Source: Prauserella halophila
Lineage (GTDB): Bacteria > Actinomycetota > Actinomycetes > Mycobacteriales > Pseudonocardiaceae
NCBI RefSeq assembly: GCF_024171895.1
Contig: NZ_JAMTCQ010000014.1
Location: 1 to 64,000 of the forward strand
DNA: 64,000 nucleotides
Reading direction: 5' to 3'
The position numbers were made by a program, and so were the translations under genes. Shown here in pieces: positions 36,449 through 46,474 of this stretch. How positions within the stretch are numbered: position 1 is the stretch's first letter; the number at the start of each line of letters is the position of its first letter. A model generated the notes under the pieces. It was given only the letters and a program-made list of their open reading frames with translations. It was not told the origin of the DNA and did not search any database.

Positions 36449-37891
36449 ATGGGTGTGCGGCTGCTCGGGTCACGTCCTGCCGCGGTGTCGCAGGCAGGTG
36501 CGCCGGAGTCCGGTACGTCGGGGGCTCCTGCGGGGAGGGTGCCTGCGGCGAGGGCGCTCGTGCCGTGGGCGATGTGGGCGCTCGGCGCGCTCTGCTACCT
36601 GACGGCGATGTTCCACCGGATGAGCCTGTCGGTCGCCGGGCTGACCGCGCAGGAGCGATTCGACATCGACGCGACCGGCCTCGCCGCGTTCTCCGTGGTG
36701 CAGCTGACCCTGTACGCGCTGCTGCAGGTGCCCGTCGGCATCGGCAACGACCGGTACGGCCCGCGCGTGCTGCTCGTCGGCGGGACCGCCCTGATGGCCG
36801 CGGGCTCGGTGGTGTTCGCGCTCGCGACGGCGTATCCGGCGGCGATGGCGGGCCGGGCGCTCATCGGCGCCGGGGACGCATGCCTGTTCGTCAGCGTCCT
36901 GCGGATCACGCGCAACTGGTTCCCCGGTCACCGCTACGCCTTCGTCGCCGCACTCACCGGCATGATCGGCGGACTCGGTCAGATCATCGCGACCTCGCCG
37001 CTCGCGGCGCTGCTGGATGCCCAGGGCTGGACGAATGCGTTCCTCGTCGCGAGTGTCGTCACCGTCGTCGTGCTGGCGGTGACCGCCGCCGCCCTGCGCG
37101 AATCGCCGCAGCAGCGCGACGGCGCAGCGGAGTGCGACGGCGCTGCGGACCGTGACGGCGTTGTGGCCGAACCGGCCGAGCGGGTGCGGGCCGAACCGGC
37201 CGAGCGGTTGCGGGACACGCTGCGGCTGACCTGGCGGTCGCCGGGCGTGCGGCACGCCCTGGTGACGCACTTCGTGCTGATGGGCTCGTTCGTCTCGTTC
37301 ACCGCGGTGCTCGGCCAGCCGTATCTCGTCGCCGCGCACGGCCTGTCCGGCGGGGCGGCCGCGGGGCTGGTGACCGTCGTCGTGCTCGGGTTCGTCGGGA
37401 GCAGCACCGGCGCAGGGCAGCTGGCCTCGCGCAGGCCGCAGGTGCGCGGCCGGCTCGTGCTCGGTGCGGGCACGCTCGTGGTCTGCGGGGGTGCCGCGCT
37501 CGTGGTCCTGCCCGCCGGGGCGACGGTTGCGACGCTGCTGCCTGCGCTGGTCGCGCTCGGCGTCGGTGGCGGGGTGAGCATGCTGGCGTTCGATCTCGCG
37601 CGGTCGGCGAGCCCGGCGCACCGCGCGGGGGTGGCCAGCGGGCTCGCCAACATGGGCGGGTTCACCTTCGCCGTCGTGTCGCAGCTCGGGGCGGGCCTGG
37701 CGATCGACGGGCTGCTCGCCGCGGGGGTGGCTCCGGCAGGCGCCCACCGCTACGCGTTCGGGATCCCGCTCGTGCTGGCGATGGCCGGGCTCGCCGGGAT
37801 GGTGCGACTCCGGGGGTACGCCGGAACCGCGCCGCCGCCCGGCTCTTCACCGGAACCGGTGGTCTCGGCAATGGTTCCGGCAGGGAGGTAG
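36449..37891 (+). CDS. MFS transporter, NarK/GudP-like 12-helix
   Basis: 480 residues with about 12 membrane helices. WALGALCYLTAMFHRMSLSVAGL begins helix 1, GNDRYGPRVLLVGGTALMAAGS is motif A, and GAGDACLFVSVLRITRNWFPGHRYAFVAALTGMIGGLGQIIATSPL is a typical anion:cation-symporter-like stretch. The central cytoplasmic loop carries small repeats (CDGAADRDG; AEPAER twice). Substrate unknown, perhaps an organic acid given the divergent FCD regulator. ATG at 36449 follows AAGGGG directly; GTG at 36455 is possible. Confidence 0.88.
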   Translation: MGVRLLGSRPAAVSQAGAPESGTSGAPAGRVPAARALVPWAMWALGALCYLTAMFHRMSLSVAGLTAQERFDIDATGLAAFSVVQLTLYALLQVPVGIGNDRYGPRVLLVGGTALMAAGSVVFALATAYPAAMAGRALIGAGDACLFVSVLRITRNWFPGHRYAFVAALTGMIGGLGQIIATSPLAALLDAQGWTNAFLVASVVTVVVLAVTAAALRESPQQRDGAAECDGAADRDGVVAEPAERVRAEPAERLRDTLRLTWRSPGVRHALVTHFVLMGSFVSFTAVLGQPYLVAAHGLSGGAAAGLVTVVVLGFVGSSTGAGQLASRRPQVRGRLVLGAGTLVVCGGAALVVLPAGATVATLLPALVALGVGGGVSMLAFDLARSASPAHRAGVASGLANMGGFTFAVVSQLGAGLAIDGLLAAGVAPAGAHRYAFGIPLVLAMAGLAGMVRLRGYAGTAPPPGSSPEPVVSAMVPAGR

Positions 37892-37902
37892 GCGTAATGA
37901 CC

Positions 37903-37999
37903 GCGGCTCTGATCCCAGCGGCTCTGATCCCGGCGGCCCGATTTCAGCGACTCTGATCCCAGCGACACAGCATTTCAGCGACGCAGCATTTCAGCGACG
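37903..37999. repeat. Tandem repeats covering the accE stop codon
   Basis: Two repeat types sit in the convergent gap. GCGGCTCTGATCCC occurs at 37903 and 37918, with a variant at 37947. A 16-bp unit CAGCATTTCAGCGACG occurs at 37968-37983 and 37984-37999. The second copy of the 16-mer contains the accE stop codon and its last codons, so the gene's 3' end has been duplicated outward. Confidence 0.85.
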
Positions 38000-38275
38000 C
38001 AGCGCCGACGCGCGCCACGCCCCCGGTCCGGGGGCCGGCGGCGCGTGTACGAGCGCGGCCCGGTCCGCCCACCGGGAACGCGGCGGCGCGTCGCCGCCTT
38101 CGCCGCCCTTGCCGCCGTCGCCGGCCGCCAGGCCGGCCACCACCGCGGTCAATGCGGCCAGTTCGGTGTCGTCCGGCTCCCCGCGCACGACCCGCAGCAG
38201 CGGCCGGTCGTTGCCGGAACCGTCGGTACCGGCGTCGGTCGACGCCGTCTCGGGAGTCTCGTCGGAGGTGCTCAC
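37991..38275 (-). CDS. accE: Acyl-CoA carboxylase epsilon subunit
   Basis: 94 residues. The N-terminal [28 protein letters not shown] is the AccE signature helix; the C-terminus [11 protein letters not shown] ... WRASALRR matches actinobacterial AccE/PccE subunits. It stabilises the alpha/beta carboxylase complex. A Gly-rich insert ([12 protein letters not shown]) links the halves. GTG at 38275 overlaps the beta-subunit stop (GTGA), so the two are co-translated. Confidence 0.92.
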   Translation of the reverse strand: MSTSDETPETASTDAGTDGSGNDRPLLRVVRGEPDDTELAALTAVVAGLAAGDGGKGGEGGDAPPRSRWADRAALVHAPPAPGPGAWRASALRR

Positions 38276-39921
38276 AGCGGAATGTTCCCGTGCTTCTTCG
38301 GGGGCAGGTTCTCGCGCTTCTCACGGAGCATCCGCAGCGCGCGTGTGACGTGCCCACGGGTGTGGGCGGGCGGGATGACCGTGTCGACGTAGCCGCGCTC
38401 GGCGGCCACGTACGGGTTGCACAGCGTGTCCTCGTACTCCTGGATGAGTTCGGCGCGCAGCTGCTCGACGTCCTCGCCGCTCTCGCCCGCGGCCGCGAGC
38501 CGTTTGCGGTGGACGATGTTGGCCGCGCCCTGCGCTCCCATCACCGCGATCTGCGCACTCGGCCACGCGATGTTGATGTCGGCGCCCAGGTGCTTGGAGC
38601 CCATGACGTCGTACGCACCGCCGTAGGCCTTCCGCGTGATGACGGTGACCAGCGGAACCGTCGCCTCGGCGTAGGCGTACAGCAGCTTCGCACCGTGGCG
38701 GATGATGCCGTTCCACTCCTGGTCGGTCCCCGGCAGGAAGCCCGGCACGTCCACGAACGTCAGCACCGGCACGTTGAACGCGTCGCACGTGCGCACGAAC
38801 CGCGCCGCCTTGTCGGAGGCGTCGATGTCGAGACAGCCCGCGAACTGGGTCGGCTGGTTGGCCACGATGCCCACGGCATGGCCCTCGATGCGGCCGAAGC
38901 CGGTCAGCACGTTCGGCGCGAACAGCTCCTGCACCTCGAGGAACTCGCCGTCGTCCAGTACGCGGCTCACCACTTCGTGCATGTCGTACGGCTGGTTCGG
39001 CGAATCCGGCACGAGCGTGTCCAGCTCCCGGTCGCCGTCGGTGATGTCCTCGGTGATCGCACCGCCGGCCGGTTCCGGCGCGTCGAACACCGGTGTCTCG
39101 GCCAGGTTGTTCGAGGGAAGGAAGCTGAGCAGCTCCTTGACGTAGGAGACGGCGTCGTCCTCGTCGGAGGCCAAGTAGTGGGCGTTGCCGGACTTGGCGT
39201 TGTGGGTGCGGCCACCGCCGAGGTCCTCGAACGTGACCTCCTCACCGGTGACCGTCTTGATGACGTCCGGGCCGGTGATGAACATGTGCGAGGTCTCGTC
39301 GACCATCACGACGAAGTCCGTCAGCGCGGGGGAGTAGACGTGCCCGCCCGCGTTGGTGCCCATGATCAGCGAGATCTGCGGGACGACCCCCGAGGCGTGG
39401 GTGTTGCGGCGGAAGATCTCGGCGTACAGCCCGAGCGAGACGACACCCTCCTGGATGCGCGCGCCGCCGCCCTCGTTGATGCCGATGATCGGGCGGCCGG
39501 TCTTCATCGCCAGGTCCATGACCTTGGTGATCTTCTCGCCGTACACCTCGCCCAGCGCGCCGCCGAGGACGGTGACGTCCTGGCTGAACACGCACACCTC
39601 GCGGCCGTCGATCGTGCCGTAGCCGGTGACGACACCGTCGCCGTACGGACGGCTGTCCTCGAGCCCGAAGTTCGTCGACCGGTGCCGCGCGAGCGCGTCC
39701 AGCTCGACGAAGGACCCCGGGTCGAGCAGCATGTCCACCCGCTCGCGCGCCGTCTTCTTTCCCTTGGCGTGCTGGCGCTCGACGGCGCGCTCCGATCCGG
39801 CGTGCACGGCCTCGTCGTAGCGCAGGTACAGGTCGGCGAGCTTGCCCGCCGTGGTGTGGATGTCCGGTTCGGTGTTCGGGGCGTCGGGCGCGTCCCCGGC
39901 CGGCTCCGTTGCGCTGCTCAT
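38272..39921 (-). CDS. accD5: Acyl-CoA (propionyl-CoA) carboxylase beta subunit
   Basis: 549 residues, a carboxyltransferase with paired crotonase-like halves. It moves CO2 from biotin on the alpha subunit to acetyl- or propionyl-CoA, feeding fatty acid, polyketide or methylmalonyl-CoA pools. Oxyanion-hole loops [20 protein letters not shown] and [40 protein letters not shown] are clear. A longer frame continues upstream, but the standard start ATG 39921 (MSSATEPAG) fits the family. TAAGCT 8 bp upstream and no Shine-Dalgarno suggest a leaderless start. Divergent from birA. Confidence 0.94.
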   Translation of the reverse strand: MSSATEPAGDAPDAPNTEPDIHTTAGKLADLYLRYDEAVHAGSERAVERQHAKGKKTARERVDMLLDPGSFVELDALARHRSTNFGLEDSRPYGDGVVTGYGTIDGREVCVFSQDVTVLGGALGEVYGEKITKVMDLAMKTGRPIIGINEGGGARIQEGVVSLGLYAEIFRRNTHASGVVPQISLIMGTNAGGHVYSPALTDFVVMVDETSHMFITGPDVIKTVTGEEVTFEDLGGGRTHNAKSGNAHYLASDEDDAVSYVKELLSFLPSNNLAETPVFDAPEPAGGAITEDITDGDRELDTLVPDSPNQPYDMHEVVSRVLDDGEFLEVQELFAPNVLTGFGRIEGHAVGIVANQPTQFAGCLDIDASDKAARFVRTCDAFNVPVLTFVDVPGFLPGTDQEWNGIIRHGAKLLYAYAEATVPLVTVITRKAYGGAYDVMGSKHLGADINIAWPSAQIAVMGAQGAANIVHRKRLAAAGESGEDVEQLRAELIQEYEDTLCNPYVAAERGYVDTVIPPAHTRGHVTRALRMLREKRENLPPKKHGNIPL

Positions 39922-40074
39922 GACACGCGAGCTTAACCATGGGTCCGCGGGTGCTGGTGTGGCGTGGACTACGTCCGCCGTGTCGCGGCGGACGGCCGTT
40001 CCCGCAGCTGATCCCGCAGCCGATCCGCACGCCGAGGTGAGGTCCCCGCAGCTCCCGGCGTTAGGGTCTCGCGC

Positions 40075-40896
40075 GTGCCGAATCGCATCGATGGGGCCCG
40101 ACTGCGTGGTGAACTGGCCGCGCCGGTCGGGCCGTACGCGCAGGTGGACGTGGTCGCCAGTACGGGCTCGACGAACGCCGACCTGCGGCAGGCGGTCGTC
40201 GACGGTGCGCCCGACCGGACGGCGCTCGTCGCGGCCGAACAGACCGCCGGGCTCGGCAGGCGCGGCCGGACGTGGGCCTCGCCGGGCTCCGGGGTGTACG
40301 CGAGCGTGCTGCTGCGGCCCGCAGGCGTGCCGGTCGCGGGCGTGGGATCGCTGTCGATCGTCGCGGGGTTGGCGGTGCTCGACGTCGGCGACGCGCTCGG
40401 GGCGCAGGTCGCGCTCAAGTGGCCCAACGACGTCCTGGCCGCCGATGCCTCGGGCAAGTGTGCGGGAATCCTGTCCGAGGCGGCCTCGTCGGACGATCTG
40501 GCCGTCGTGCTGGGCATCGGCCTCAACGTGACGCGCGTGCGCGCGGACGTGACCGTGCCGGCCGGCACGCTGCCTCCGGTCTCGCTCGCCGAGCTCGGCG
40601 CGGCCACGAGCGATCGCACCGACGTGGCGATGATGCTGCTCGCGGCGCTGCACGAACGCGAGGTCGGGTGGCGCGAGGCGGCGGGCGACCTCGCCGATGC
40701 CGGCATGCTCGACGAGTACCGGCGGCGGTGCGTGACGCTTGGTCACGAGGTCAAGGTCGTCACCGGCGGCGGCAGCGTGATCGGCGATGCGGTCGACATC
40801 GAGCCGACCGGCGCGCTGGTCGTCGCTCTTCCGGGGGGCACCCGCCGGACCGTGTTTGCGGGAGACATCGTGCATCTTCGGCCGACCGGTGGGTGA
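40075..40896 (+). CDS. birA: Biotin-protein ligase
   Basis: 273 residues. It activates biotin as biotinyl-AMP and attaches it to the BCCP Lys of the carboxylase alpha subunit. [10 protein letters not shown] and [24 protein letters not shown] contain the GRGRxG-type biotinyl-AMP loop, and KWPNDVL carries the catalytic Lys. The C-terminal SH3-like cap is [25 protein letters not shown]. No N-terminal DNA-binding domain, so monofunctional. TAGGGT 7 bp before the GTG suggests a leaderless message. The pairing with the carboxylase is functional as well as positional. Confidence 0.95.
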   Translation: MPNRIDGARLRGELAAPVGPYAQVDVVASTGSTNADLRQAVVDGAPDRTALVAAEQTAGLGRRGRTWASPGSGVYASVLLRPAGVPVAGVGSLSIVAGLAVLDVGDALGAQVALKWPNDVLAADASGKCAGILSEAASSDDLAVVLGIGLNVTRVRADVTVPAGTLPPVSLAELGAATSDRTDVAMMLLAALHEREVGWREAAGDLADAGMLDEYRRRCVTLGHEVKVVTGGGSVIGDAVDIEPTGALVVALPGGTRRTVFAGDIVHLRPTGG

Positions 40897-40961
40897 AACA
40901 CGCTCCGGAGCGGTACCGTTGCCCGCAGAGAAGACAACCGCGTATCGGGGAGTGGCCAGCG

Positions 40962-41609
40962 GTGGCGTATCCACAAAGCCTGCTCAGTGAGGGCGAGAAC
41001 GTCGTCGTCCACAAGCATCCGCACTTCAAGATGCTCGTATGGCCGGTACTGATCCTGGTGCTCACCCTGGTCGTGGGCGGCTGGCTGGCCTTCTTCGTGG
41101 CGCCCGGTTTCGAGGCGCCGTGGGATCTCGTCACGCAGATCGCCGTCGGTGCCGTCGCGCTGATCCTGCTGATCTGGCCGGTCGCCGGGCCGTTCGTGCG
41201 GTGGCGCACCACCCACTTCATCGTGACGACCGACCGCGTCATCGCCCGTGAAGGTGTCCTCAAGCGCACCGGCGTCGACATCCCGATGGCCCGCATCAAC
41301 AGCGTGCGGTTCGAACACGGGCTGCTCGACCGGGTCTTCGGCTGCGGCACGCTGATCATCGAATCGGCGTCGGAGGAGCCGTTGACCTTCGACGACATCC
41401 CGAACGTCGAGAAGGTGCACACCTACATCTACCGCCAGGTCAACGAGAACCCGTACGACGACTTCGACTACGAGCCGTCCGGGCAGCAGACCGCCGGGCA
41501 GCAGACCACCGGGCAGCCACACCCGCCGCAGCAGGGGTACCCACCGCAGCAGCCGTACCCACCGCAGCAGCCGGGGCAGTCGCCCCAGCCCGGCGCGCAG
41601 CAGGGGTGA
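40962..41609 (+). CDS. Membrane protein with bacterial PH (bPH2) domain
   Basis: 215 residues from GTG 40962 (GGGGAG 9 bp upstream). Two membrane helices ([25 protein letters not shown] and [24 protein letters not shown]) precede a bPH2 (YdbS-like) domain, [50 protein letters not shown]. The tail has [11 protein letters not shown] and PPQQ(G/P)YPPQQP repeats. Equivalent in position and type to Rv3278c next to birA in M. tuberculosis. The function is unknown. Confidence 0.88.
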   Translation: MAYPQSLLSEGENVVVHKHPHFKMLVWPVLILVLTLVVGGWLAFFVAPGFEAPWDLVTQIAVGAVALILLIWPVAGPFVRWRTTHFIVTTDRVIAREGVLKRTGVDIPMARINSVRFEHGLLDRVFGCGTLIIESASEEPLTFDDIPNVEKVHTYIYRQVNENPYDDFDYEPSGQQTAGQQTTGQPHPPQQGYPPQQPYPPQQPGQSPQPGAQQG

Positions 41610-41614
41610 TGAAC

Positions 41615-42559
41615 ATGGGCGCACGAGAAGTGGGACTGCCCGAGCGGCTCCCCCGGTCCGGCGACCTGCCGGCCGAGGTGACGATCTGGGAGGTCGGCCC
41701 GCGCGACGGGCTGCAGAACGAGGCGGCCACCGTGCCCGTCGATGTCAAACTCGAGTTCCTCGACCGGCTCGCGCGCGGCGGTCTGACGATGCTCGAGGCG
41801 ACGAGCTTCGTGCACCCGAAGTGGGTGCCGCAGCTCGCCGACGCCGAGGAACTGCTCGCACGCCTCGAGCGCAGGCCCGGTGTGCGCTACCCGGTGCTGG
41901 TGCCCAACGCACGTGGCCTGGACCGGGCCGTCGACGCGGGGATCGCCGACATCGCCGTGTTCGCCAGTGCCACGGAGGCGTTCGCCCGGCGGAACCTCAA
42001 CTCCACCTACGACGAGCAGTTCTCGATGTTCGAACCGGTCGTCACGCGCGCCCGCGACGAGGGCATGGCCGTGCGCGGCTACCTGTCGATGTGCTTCGGC
42101 GACCCGTGGGAGGGCGCCGTCGACCCCGCCCGGGTCGTCGCGGCGGGCAAGCGCCTGCTCGACGCCGGGTGCTGGCAGCTGTCCCTCGGCGACACCATCG
42201 GCGTCGCCACGCCGGGCCAGGTCGACCGGCTCGTCGACGCGTTCGCCGCCGCGGGGGTCGGCGTCGACGCGCTGGCCGTGCACTTCCACGACACCTACGG
42301 GCAGGCGCTGTCGAACACGCTCGCCGCGCTGCGCCGCGGCGTGGCCACGGTCGACGCGTCCGCGGGCGGTCTCGGCGGCTGTCCCTATGCCGAGTCGGCC
42401 ACCGGAAACCTCGCCACGGAGGACCTCGTGTGGATGCTCGACGGGCTCGGGGTGCAGCACGGCGCCGAGCTCGACGCGCTGGTCGCCGCGAGCACGTGGA
42501 TGGCCGAGCAGCTCGGCAGGCCGAGCCCGTCGCGGGTCGTCAAGGCTCTTGCGGGCTGA
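41615..42559 (+). CDS. Hydroxymethylglutaryl-CoA lyase-like enzyme
   Basis: About 314 residues, a DRE-TIM metallolyase. EVGPRDGLQNE is the metal/substrate signature. SATEAFARRNLN, LSLGDTIGVATP, and HFHDTYGQALSNTLAAL with its metal-binding His residues follow, and GGLGGCPYAESATGN carries the catalytic Cys loop. It would cleave 3-hydroxy-3-methylglutaryl-CoA to acetoacetate and acetyl-CoA in leucine breakdown. AGGGG lies 8 bp before ATG 41615; GTG 41606 and ATG 41609 are alternatives. With the acyl-CoA dehydrogenase further on, it suggests branched-chain catabolism. Confidence 0.92.
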   Translation: MGAREVGLPERLPRSGDLPAEVTIWEVGPRDGLQNEAATVPVDVKLEFLDRLARGGLTMLEATSFVHPKWVPQLADAEELLARLERRPGVRYPVLVPNARGLDRAVDAGIADIAVFASATEAFARRNLNSTYDEQFSMFEPVVTRARDEGMAVRGYLSMCFGDPWEGAVDPARVVAAGKRLLDAGCWQLSLGDTIGVATPGQVDRLVDAFAAAGVGVDALAVHFHDTYGQALSNTLAALRRGVATVDASAGGLGGCPYAESATGNLATEDLVWMLDGLGVQHGAELDALVAASTWMAEQLGRPSPSRVVKALAG

Positions 42560-42601
42560 GATGCCCACACCGTGGGCGCCGTGCCCGCCGTGGGGCATCT
42601 G
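42560..42601 (+). terminator. Possible imperfect hairpin after the HMG-CoA-lyase gene
   Basis: GATGCCCAC near 42560 can pair with the GGGGCATC ending near 42600, with inner GGGC/GCCC pairs in between. The stem is interrupted and there is no T-run. It is the only hairpin in the 154-bp gap before the toxin locus. Confidence 0.35.
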
Positions 42602-42713
42602 GTTCATCGCGGTCGTCCTTTCGGGGGATACCGGGAACCACCGGCCGGGCCGTCACGTCTGAACTCCAGCCGGGGCTGCATGCGGCCGTACTGATCGACG
42701 TCGGGAGATCGCC

Positions 42714-43178
42714 GTGACCGACCATCGCGACGAGGTGGAGCAGTTGCTCGCCGAGTACCGGCGGAGCCGGGAGCAGCTGGCGGACGTGCAGCAGCAGCTC
42801 ACGGCCGTCAGCGAATCCGCCAGCAGTGACGACGGCCTCGTCACCGCGACCGTCGGCGGGCGTGGCGTGCTCACCGGCCTGACGATCGCCGACGCCGCCT
42901 ACGAGCGGTACCGGCCCGCCGAGCTCGCCGCCCAGATCGTCCGCCTCACCGGCGCGGCGACGGCCAAGGCGTTCACCGATGCGAGCGAGGTGCTGGCTCC
43001 GGCGCTGCCGCAGGACACCGATCCGCAGGCGCTGCTGCTCGGCACGGCCGATCTGACGGCCGACGAGATCACCCCGGCCGGGCAGGACCGCACCCCGAGT
43101 GCCGACGACTTCGGCGACGACGAGAGCTTCGAGGACGCCAACTGGATCGACGACTCCGAATGGCAGCGTTCGCGATGA
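42714..43178 (+). CDS. YbaB/EbfC-like protein of a secretion or toxin locus
   Basis: 154 residues. An N-terminal helix (EVEQLLAEYRRSREQLADVQQQLTAV) and GLVTATVGGRGVLTGLTIADAAYERYRPAELAAQIVRLTGAA form the YbaB fold, known as a nucleoid-associated DNA-binding family. The C-terminus is acidic. In actinobacteria this variant recurs as the first gene of WXG/polymorphic-toxin loci rather than next to recR, as here. GTG at 42714 follows GGGAG by 6 bp. Overlaps the next gene (ATGA at 43175). Confidence 0.8.
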   Translation: MTDHRDEVEQLLAEYRRSREQLADVQQQLTAVSESASSDDGLVTATVGGRGVLTGLTIADAAYERYRPAELAAQIVRLTGAATAKAFTDASEVLAPALPQDTDPQALLLGTADLTADEITPAGQDRTPSADDFGDDESFEDANWIDDSEWQRSR

Positions 43179-43519
43179 CGGGGCCCGGTTCCCACGGTTT
43201 CGAGGCCGGCGGTTTCGAGGCCGACGCCGGTAGGCTCGGCGAGCACGCCTCGGAGTTCGACGGGCTGACCCAGCGTGCGGCGGAGATCGCCCGGACGTTG
43301 CGCGAGGCGGTCGCGTCGTCGCCGTGGGGCGAGGACGAGGTCGGGCTGGCGTTCGACGGACGGCACCGGGCTCCCGCGGACGAGGCGGCGGGGGTGCTGG
43401 ACGGGTTGCCGGACGGGATGGCCGAGATGGGCAGGGCGCTCTCGTCCGCCGCCGAGGCCTACGCCGCGAGCGACGAGTCCGCGCAGCGCGCGATCACCGA
43501 CGCCGGGCGCGAAGGGTAG
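43175..43519 (+). CDS. WXG100/EspC-like small protein
   Basis: 114 residues predicted to form two helices around SSPWGEDEVGLAFDGRH, which matches the WG turn and FxxxY/H positions of ESX-associated EspC-like proteins (GxPWGxDExGxxF). Such proteins are ESX/type VII substrates or partners. It lies between the YbaB-like gene (4-bp overlap) and the TNT toxin (9-bp gap), so it is probably co-secreted with or chaperones the toxin. An in-frame ATG at 43160 is also possible. Confidence 0.75.
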   Translation: MTGPGSHGFEAGGFEADAGRLGEHASEFDGLTQRAAEIARTLREAVASSPWGEDEVGLAFDGRHRAPADEAAGVLDGLPDGMAEMGRALSSAAEAYAASDESAQRAITDAGREG

Positions 43520-43528
43520 GCCCGCGAC

Positions 43529-46474
43529 ATGGGGATCGAACTGCCCGCGGAACTCGCCGACATCGCCGCCGAGACCGGGGTCGCGTGGCCGCAGGCCGAC
43601 GAGGACGCGATGCGCGAGCAGGCGCAGTCGTGGCGGCAGGCCGCAGGGGAGCTGCACGGGCTGGCGGGTGACGCGGACACGATCGCGGGCCGGGCCCTCG
43701 GCGCGATGAGCGGCGAGGCCGCCGATGCCGCGCGGCGGACGTGGTCGGGCTTCGTCGATCCCGAACGCGGCAGTCTCACCACGGCCGCGCAGGGCGCGGG
43801 CGACGCCGCCGACCGGCTCGACCGCGCCGCCGAGCAGGTCGGCCGCACCAAGGTCGAACTCGTGCGCAAACTGCGGGACGCCGCGGCCGCGCGCGACGCC
43901 GCGGCCGCGGCAGCCGACGCGGGTCACCCGGCGGCGCTCGCGGGCGTCGACACGCTGTTGCAGGGCACGGCCACCAACGTGCGGGCGATCACGGGCGGTC
44001 TCGCCGACACGGTCGGCGTCGACGGCGCGGGCCAGGGCGTCGCTCCCGACGTCGTCAACGAACGCCCCGGCGGCTCCGGCGGCACGGGTGGTCCCGGTGG
44101 TTCCGGTGGCAGTCTGCTGGGCGCGCTCGGTCTGCCCGACGTGCCGGGCGCGGGTGCCCTCGCCGGCCCCGCGGGTTCCGACGCCGCGGGCTTGGATGCC
44201 GTGGGGTTCGACGGCGCGGGCTCCGGCGAAGACGCGTCGGGCTTGTTCGGCTCCGGCCGGGGCGAGGGGCCGGGCCTGTTCGGCCAGGAGGGACCGCTCG
44301 GCGGGACGGATTTCGCTGAGCCGGGTTCGTCGGGGGTTCCGGGGTCGTCGGGTGCGCCGGGGTCGTCGACACCGCGCGGCCCGTTGGGTCCGGTGGACGA
44401 CGTGCTCGGAGGCGCCCCCGGAGTCGGCTCGGGAGGCGGTCTCGCCGACGCCTCGGACGTGCTCGGCGGTGACGACGCGGCCGCCGCCGGACCGGGTGGC
44501 GTGCTCGGCGGAGGCGGCGGTGCCGGGACGGCCGAACCGGGGCGTGACCTGCTGGACGGGGTCGAGGAATTGCTCGGCGGCCCGGACGCGGGTGAACACC
44601 CCGGTGGCCCGGGTGGCGCCGGTTTCCCCGATGGTCCCGGTTTCGCCGACGGTTCCGGGTTTCCGGGCGGGCCCGGGGTTTCCGGCGGTCCTGGTTCTGC
44701 CGGCGGGCCCGGTGACGACGAGGGCACACCGCCGTTCGGCCTGGGGCAGCAGCCTGGGCCCGGTACACCGCTGGTGCCGCCCCCGGGCGCGGGCGATCGC
44801 GGCACGGGACCGATCGTGCTGCCGGACGCGCCGACACCGCCCGGCGGTATTCCCGTCGGTTCGTCCTGGGGACCGCCGCCCCCACCCGGCGGTGACGCAC
44901 CGACGCCGCCGACCGGTACGAACCTGTCCGGGTTGAGCGGGCCCCCCGCGGGTGGTGCGCTGCCCCCGCAGGCCGGCGCCGTTCCGCCGTCGATGGGTGG
45001 TCAGCCGGGCGGTGTCGGGCCGCCGCCTGCGGGCCCGCCCGCAGGCGGCCCTGTGGCCGGCGGCGGTGCCGTTCCGGGCGGGGCTCCGGCCGGCGGGTTC
45101 CCGGGTGGTGCGGCGCCGGGTGGTGCAGGCCAGCCCGGCACGGCCCAGCCCGGTGGTGCGGCCCAGTACGGCCAGCAGAACCAGGGACCGCACCCGCACG
45201 CCCGGCCGCCCGCGGGCGGGCAGTACCCGGGCCAGCAGTACCCGGGCCAGCAAGCGCAAGGTCAGCAACCCTCGGGTCAGCAAGCCCCGGGCCAGCAACA
45301 GCCGGGCCAACAATCCCAGGGCCAGCCGCCGCCGAGGCAGCCGAACCAGGGGCAGCAGCACCCTTACGGCAGGCCGCCCGCGGGCCAGCAGTACCCGCCG
45401 CAGCCGCCCGCCGGTCAACCGCCGCAGCTGAGGAACGCGCCGGCAGCGCCGGGTGTCCCACCCCACGCTCCCGCGCCGCCGCCCCAGTACGGAGCGCCAC
45501 CCGCAGCGCCACCCGCAGCGCCGCCGCCTGCGCCCCCCGCGGGGCCGCCGCAGCAGGCCCCACAGCAGGCCCCGGCGTTGGGATCGCCGCGGCAGGAGCG
45601 GGAGAGCGTCGTCGCGCTGTTCCTGGTGCACATGTTCCCGATCGGGCATCTGCCGGTCGCCTCCGACCGTCCGGCGCGGCAGCTTCCCGTGCCCGAACCG
45701 GAGTCCGGTGCGCCCGTGGTTGCGCGGTTCGAACCGCACGACCACCCGGACTCGGACGTCATCGAGCCGGACCAGGCCATCGATCTGCTGCGGCAGGGCG
45801 CCCGGCAGCCCGCGCCTCCGCCCGCGGCCGTGCTGCCGTGCCCGCCCTGCGGTGTCCGCGACGGGTACGACCCGCTCGGCGGGATGCACGAGCGCGACTG
45901 GGACGCGCAATTCCTGGCTCCCGGGACCGGCACCCCCGAGAGCGACACCCTCGATACCGGAGTCGCCGATACCGGAGTCGCCGATACCTCCGCTGCCGAT
46001 ACGCCCGCGACCGGCACCGGTGACGCAGTTGCTGCCGAGGTCGACGAGGTGCCTGCGTACGTGTGGCCGCCCGTCGACCGGTTCCCCGAAGGCTGCTCGG
46101 CCGAGGGGGAGCCGGAGCTGCTGGCGGCCGGCACGATGCTGGACCGGTTCGGCACCGCCCACGGACGGGTGTTCGCCGCCGACGGCACGCCGTTCGAGCA
46201 GCGATCGCTGCCGCCGTCGGAACTGGACGCCGGCTACCGGCGTTACCGCGTCCTGCGGGACGTGCCGATGTGGCGAGGGGTGTCGGCAGGCTGGTTCGGC
46301 CAGCCGGGCGGCGGCGCGCGGTACCGCGCCGTGTACAGCGCTGCGGAACTCGTGACGCTCGGTTACCTGGCCGATGCGACGTTCGAACCCGTCGCCCCGC
46401 AGGCGGACACGCCGGACGCGGCGGACGCGGCCGAGGGGAGCGCGGACCGGAACGCGAAGGAGGACACCCCGTGA
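43529..46474 (+). CDS. TNT-domain polymorphic toxin (NAD+ glycohydrolase)
   Basis: 981 residues. The N-terminus (1-160) is a helical WXG-like domain (AWPQADEDAMREQAQSWRQAAGEL, MSGEAADAARRTW). Then comes a very long Gly/Pro/Gln linker (about 170-690, collagen-like GG.P and PGQQ repeats), a segment with CPPC, and at about 845-960 a TNT domain: LDRFGTAHGRVFAADGTPFEQRSLPP, YRRYRVLRDVPMWRGVSAGWFGQPGGGARY, LVTLGYLADATFEPV. TNT domains, first known from M. tuberculosis CpnT, hydrolyse NAD+ and kill the target cell. Its stop overlaps the immunity gene by 4 bp. Confidence 0.88.
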   Translation: MGIELPAELADIAAETGVAWPQADEDAMREQAQSWRQAAGELHGLAGDADTIAGRALGAMSGEAADAARRTWSGFVDPERGSLTTAAQGAGDAADRLDRAAEQVGRTKVELVRKLRDAAAARDAAAAAADAGHPAALAGVDTLLQGTATNVRAITGGLADTVGVDGAGQGVAPDVVNERPGGSGGTGGPGGSGGSLLGALGLPDVPGAGALAGPAGSDAAGLDAVGFDGAGSGEDASGLFGSGRGEGPGLFGQEGPLGGTDFAEPGSSGVPGSSGAPGSSTPRGPLGPVDDVLGGAPGVGSGGGLADASDVLGGDDAAAAGPGGVLGGGGGAGTAEPGRDLLDGVEELLGGPDAGEHPGGPGGAGFPDGPGFADGSGFPGGPGVSGGPGSAGGPGDDEGTPPFGLGQQPGPGTPLVPPPGAGDRGTGPIVLPDAPTPPGGIPVGSSWGPPPPPGGDAPTPPTGTNLSGLSGPPAGGALPPQAGAVPPSMGGQPGGVGPPPAGPPAGGPVAGGGAVPGGAPAGGFPGGAAPGGAGQPGTAQPGGAAQYGQQNQGPHPHARPPAGGQYPGQQYPGQQAQGQQPSGQQAPGQQQPGQQSQGQPPPRQPNQGQQHPYGRPPAGQQYPPQPPAGQPPQLRNAPAAPGVPPHAPAPPPQYGAPPAAPPAAPPPAPPAGPPQQAPQQAPALGSPRQERESVVALFLVHMFPIGHLPVASDRPARQLPVPEPESGAPVVARFEPHDHPDSDVIEPDQAIDLLRQGARQPAPPPAAVLPCPPCGVRDGYDPLGGMHERDWDAQFLAPGTGTPESDTLDTGVADTGVADTSAADTPATGTGDAVAAEVDEVPAYVWPPVDRFPEGCSAEGEPELLAAGTMLDRFGTAHGRVFAADGTPFEQRSLPPSELDAGYRRYRVLRDVPMWRGVSAGWFGQPGGGARYRAVYSAAELVTLGYLADATFEPVAPQADTPDAADAAEGSADRNAKEDTP

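Noticed and set aside
38272-40974. A 900-codon version of the carboxylase beta subunit
   Set aside because: The upstream 350 codons are antisense to birA; the family start is the ATG at 39921.
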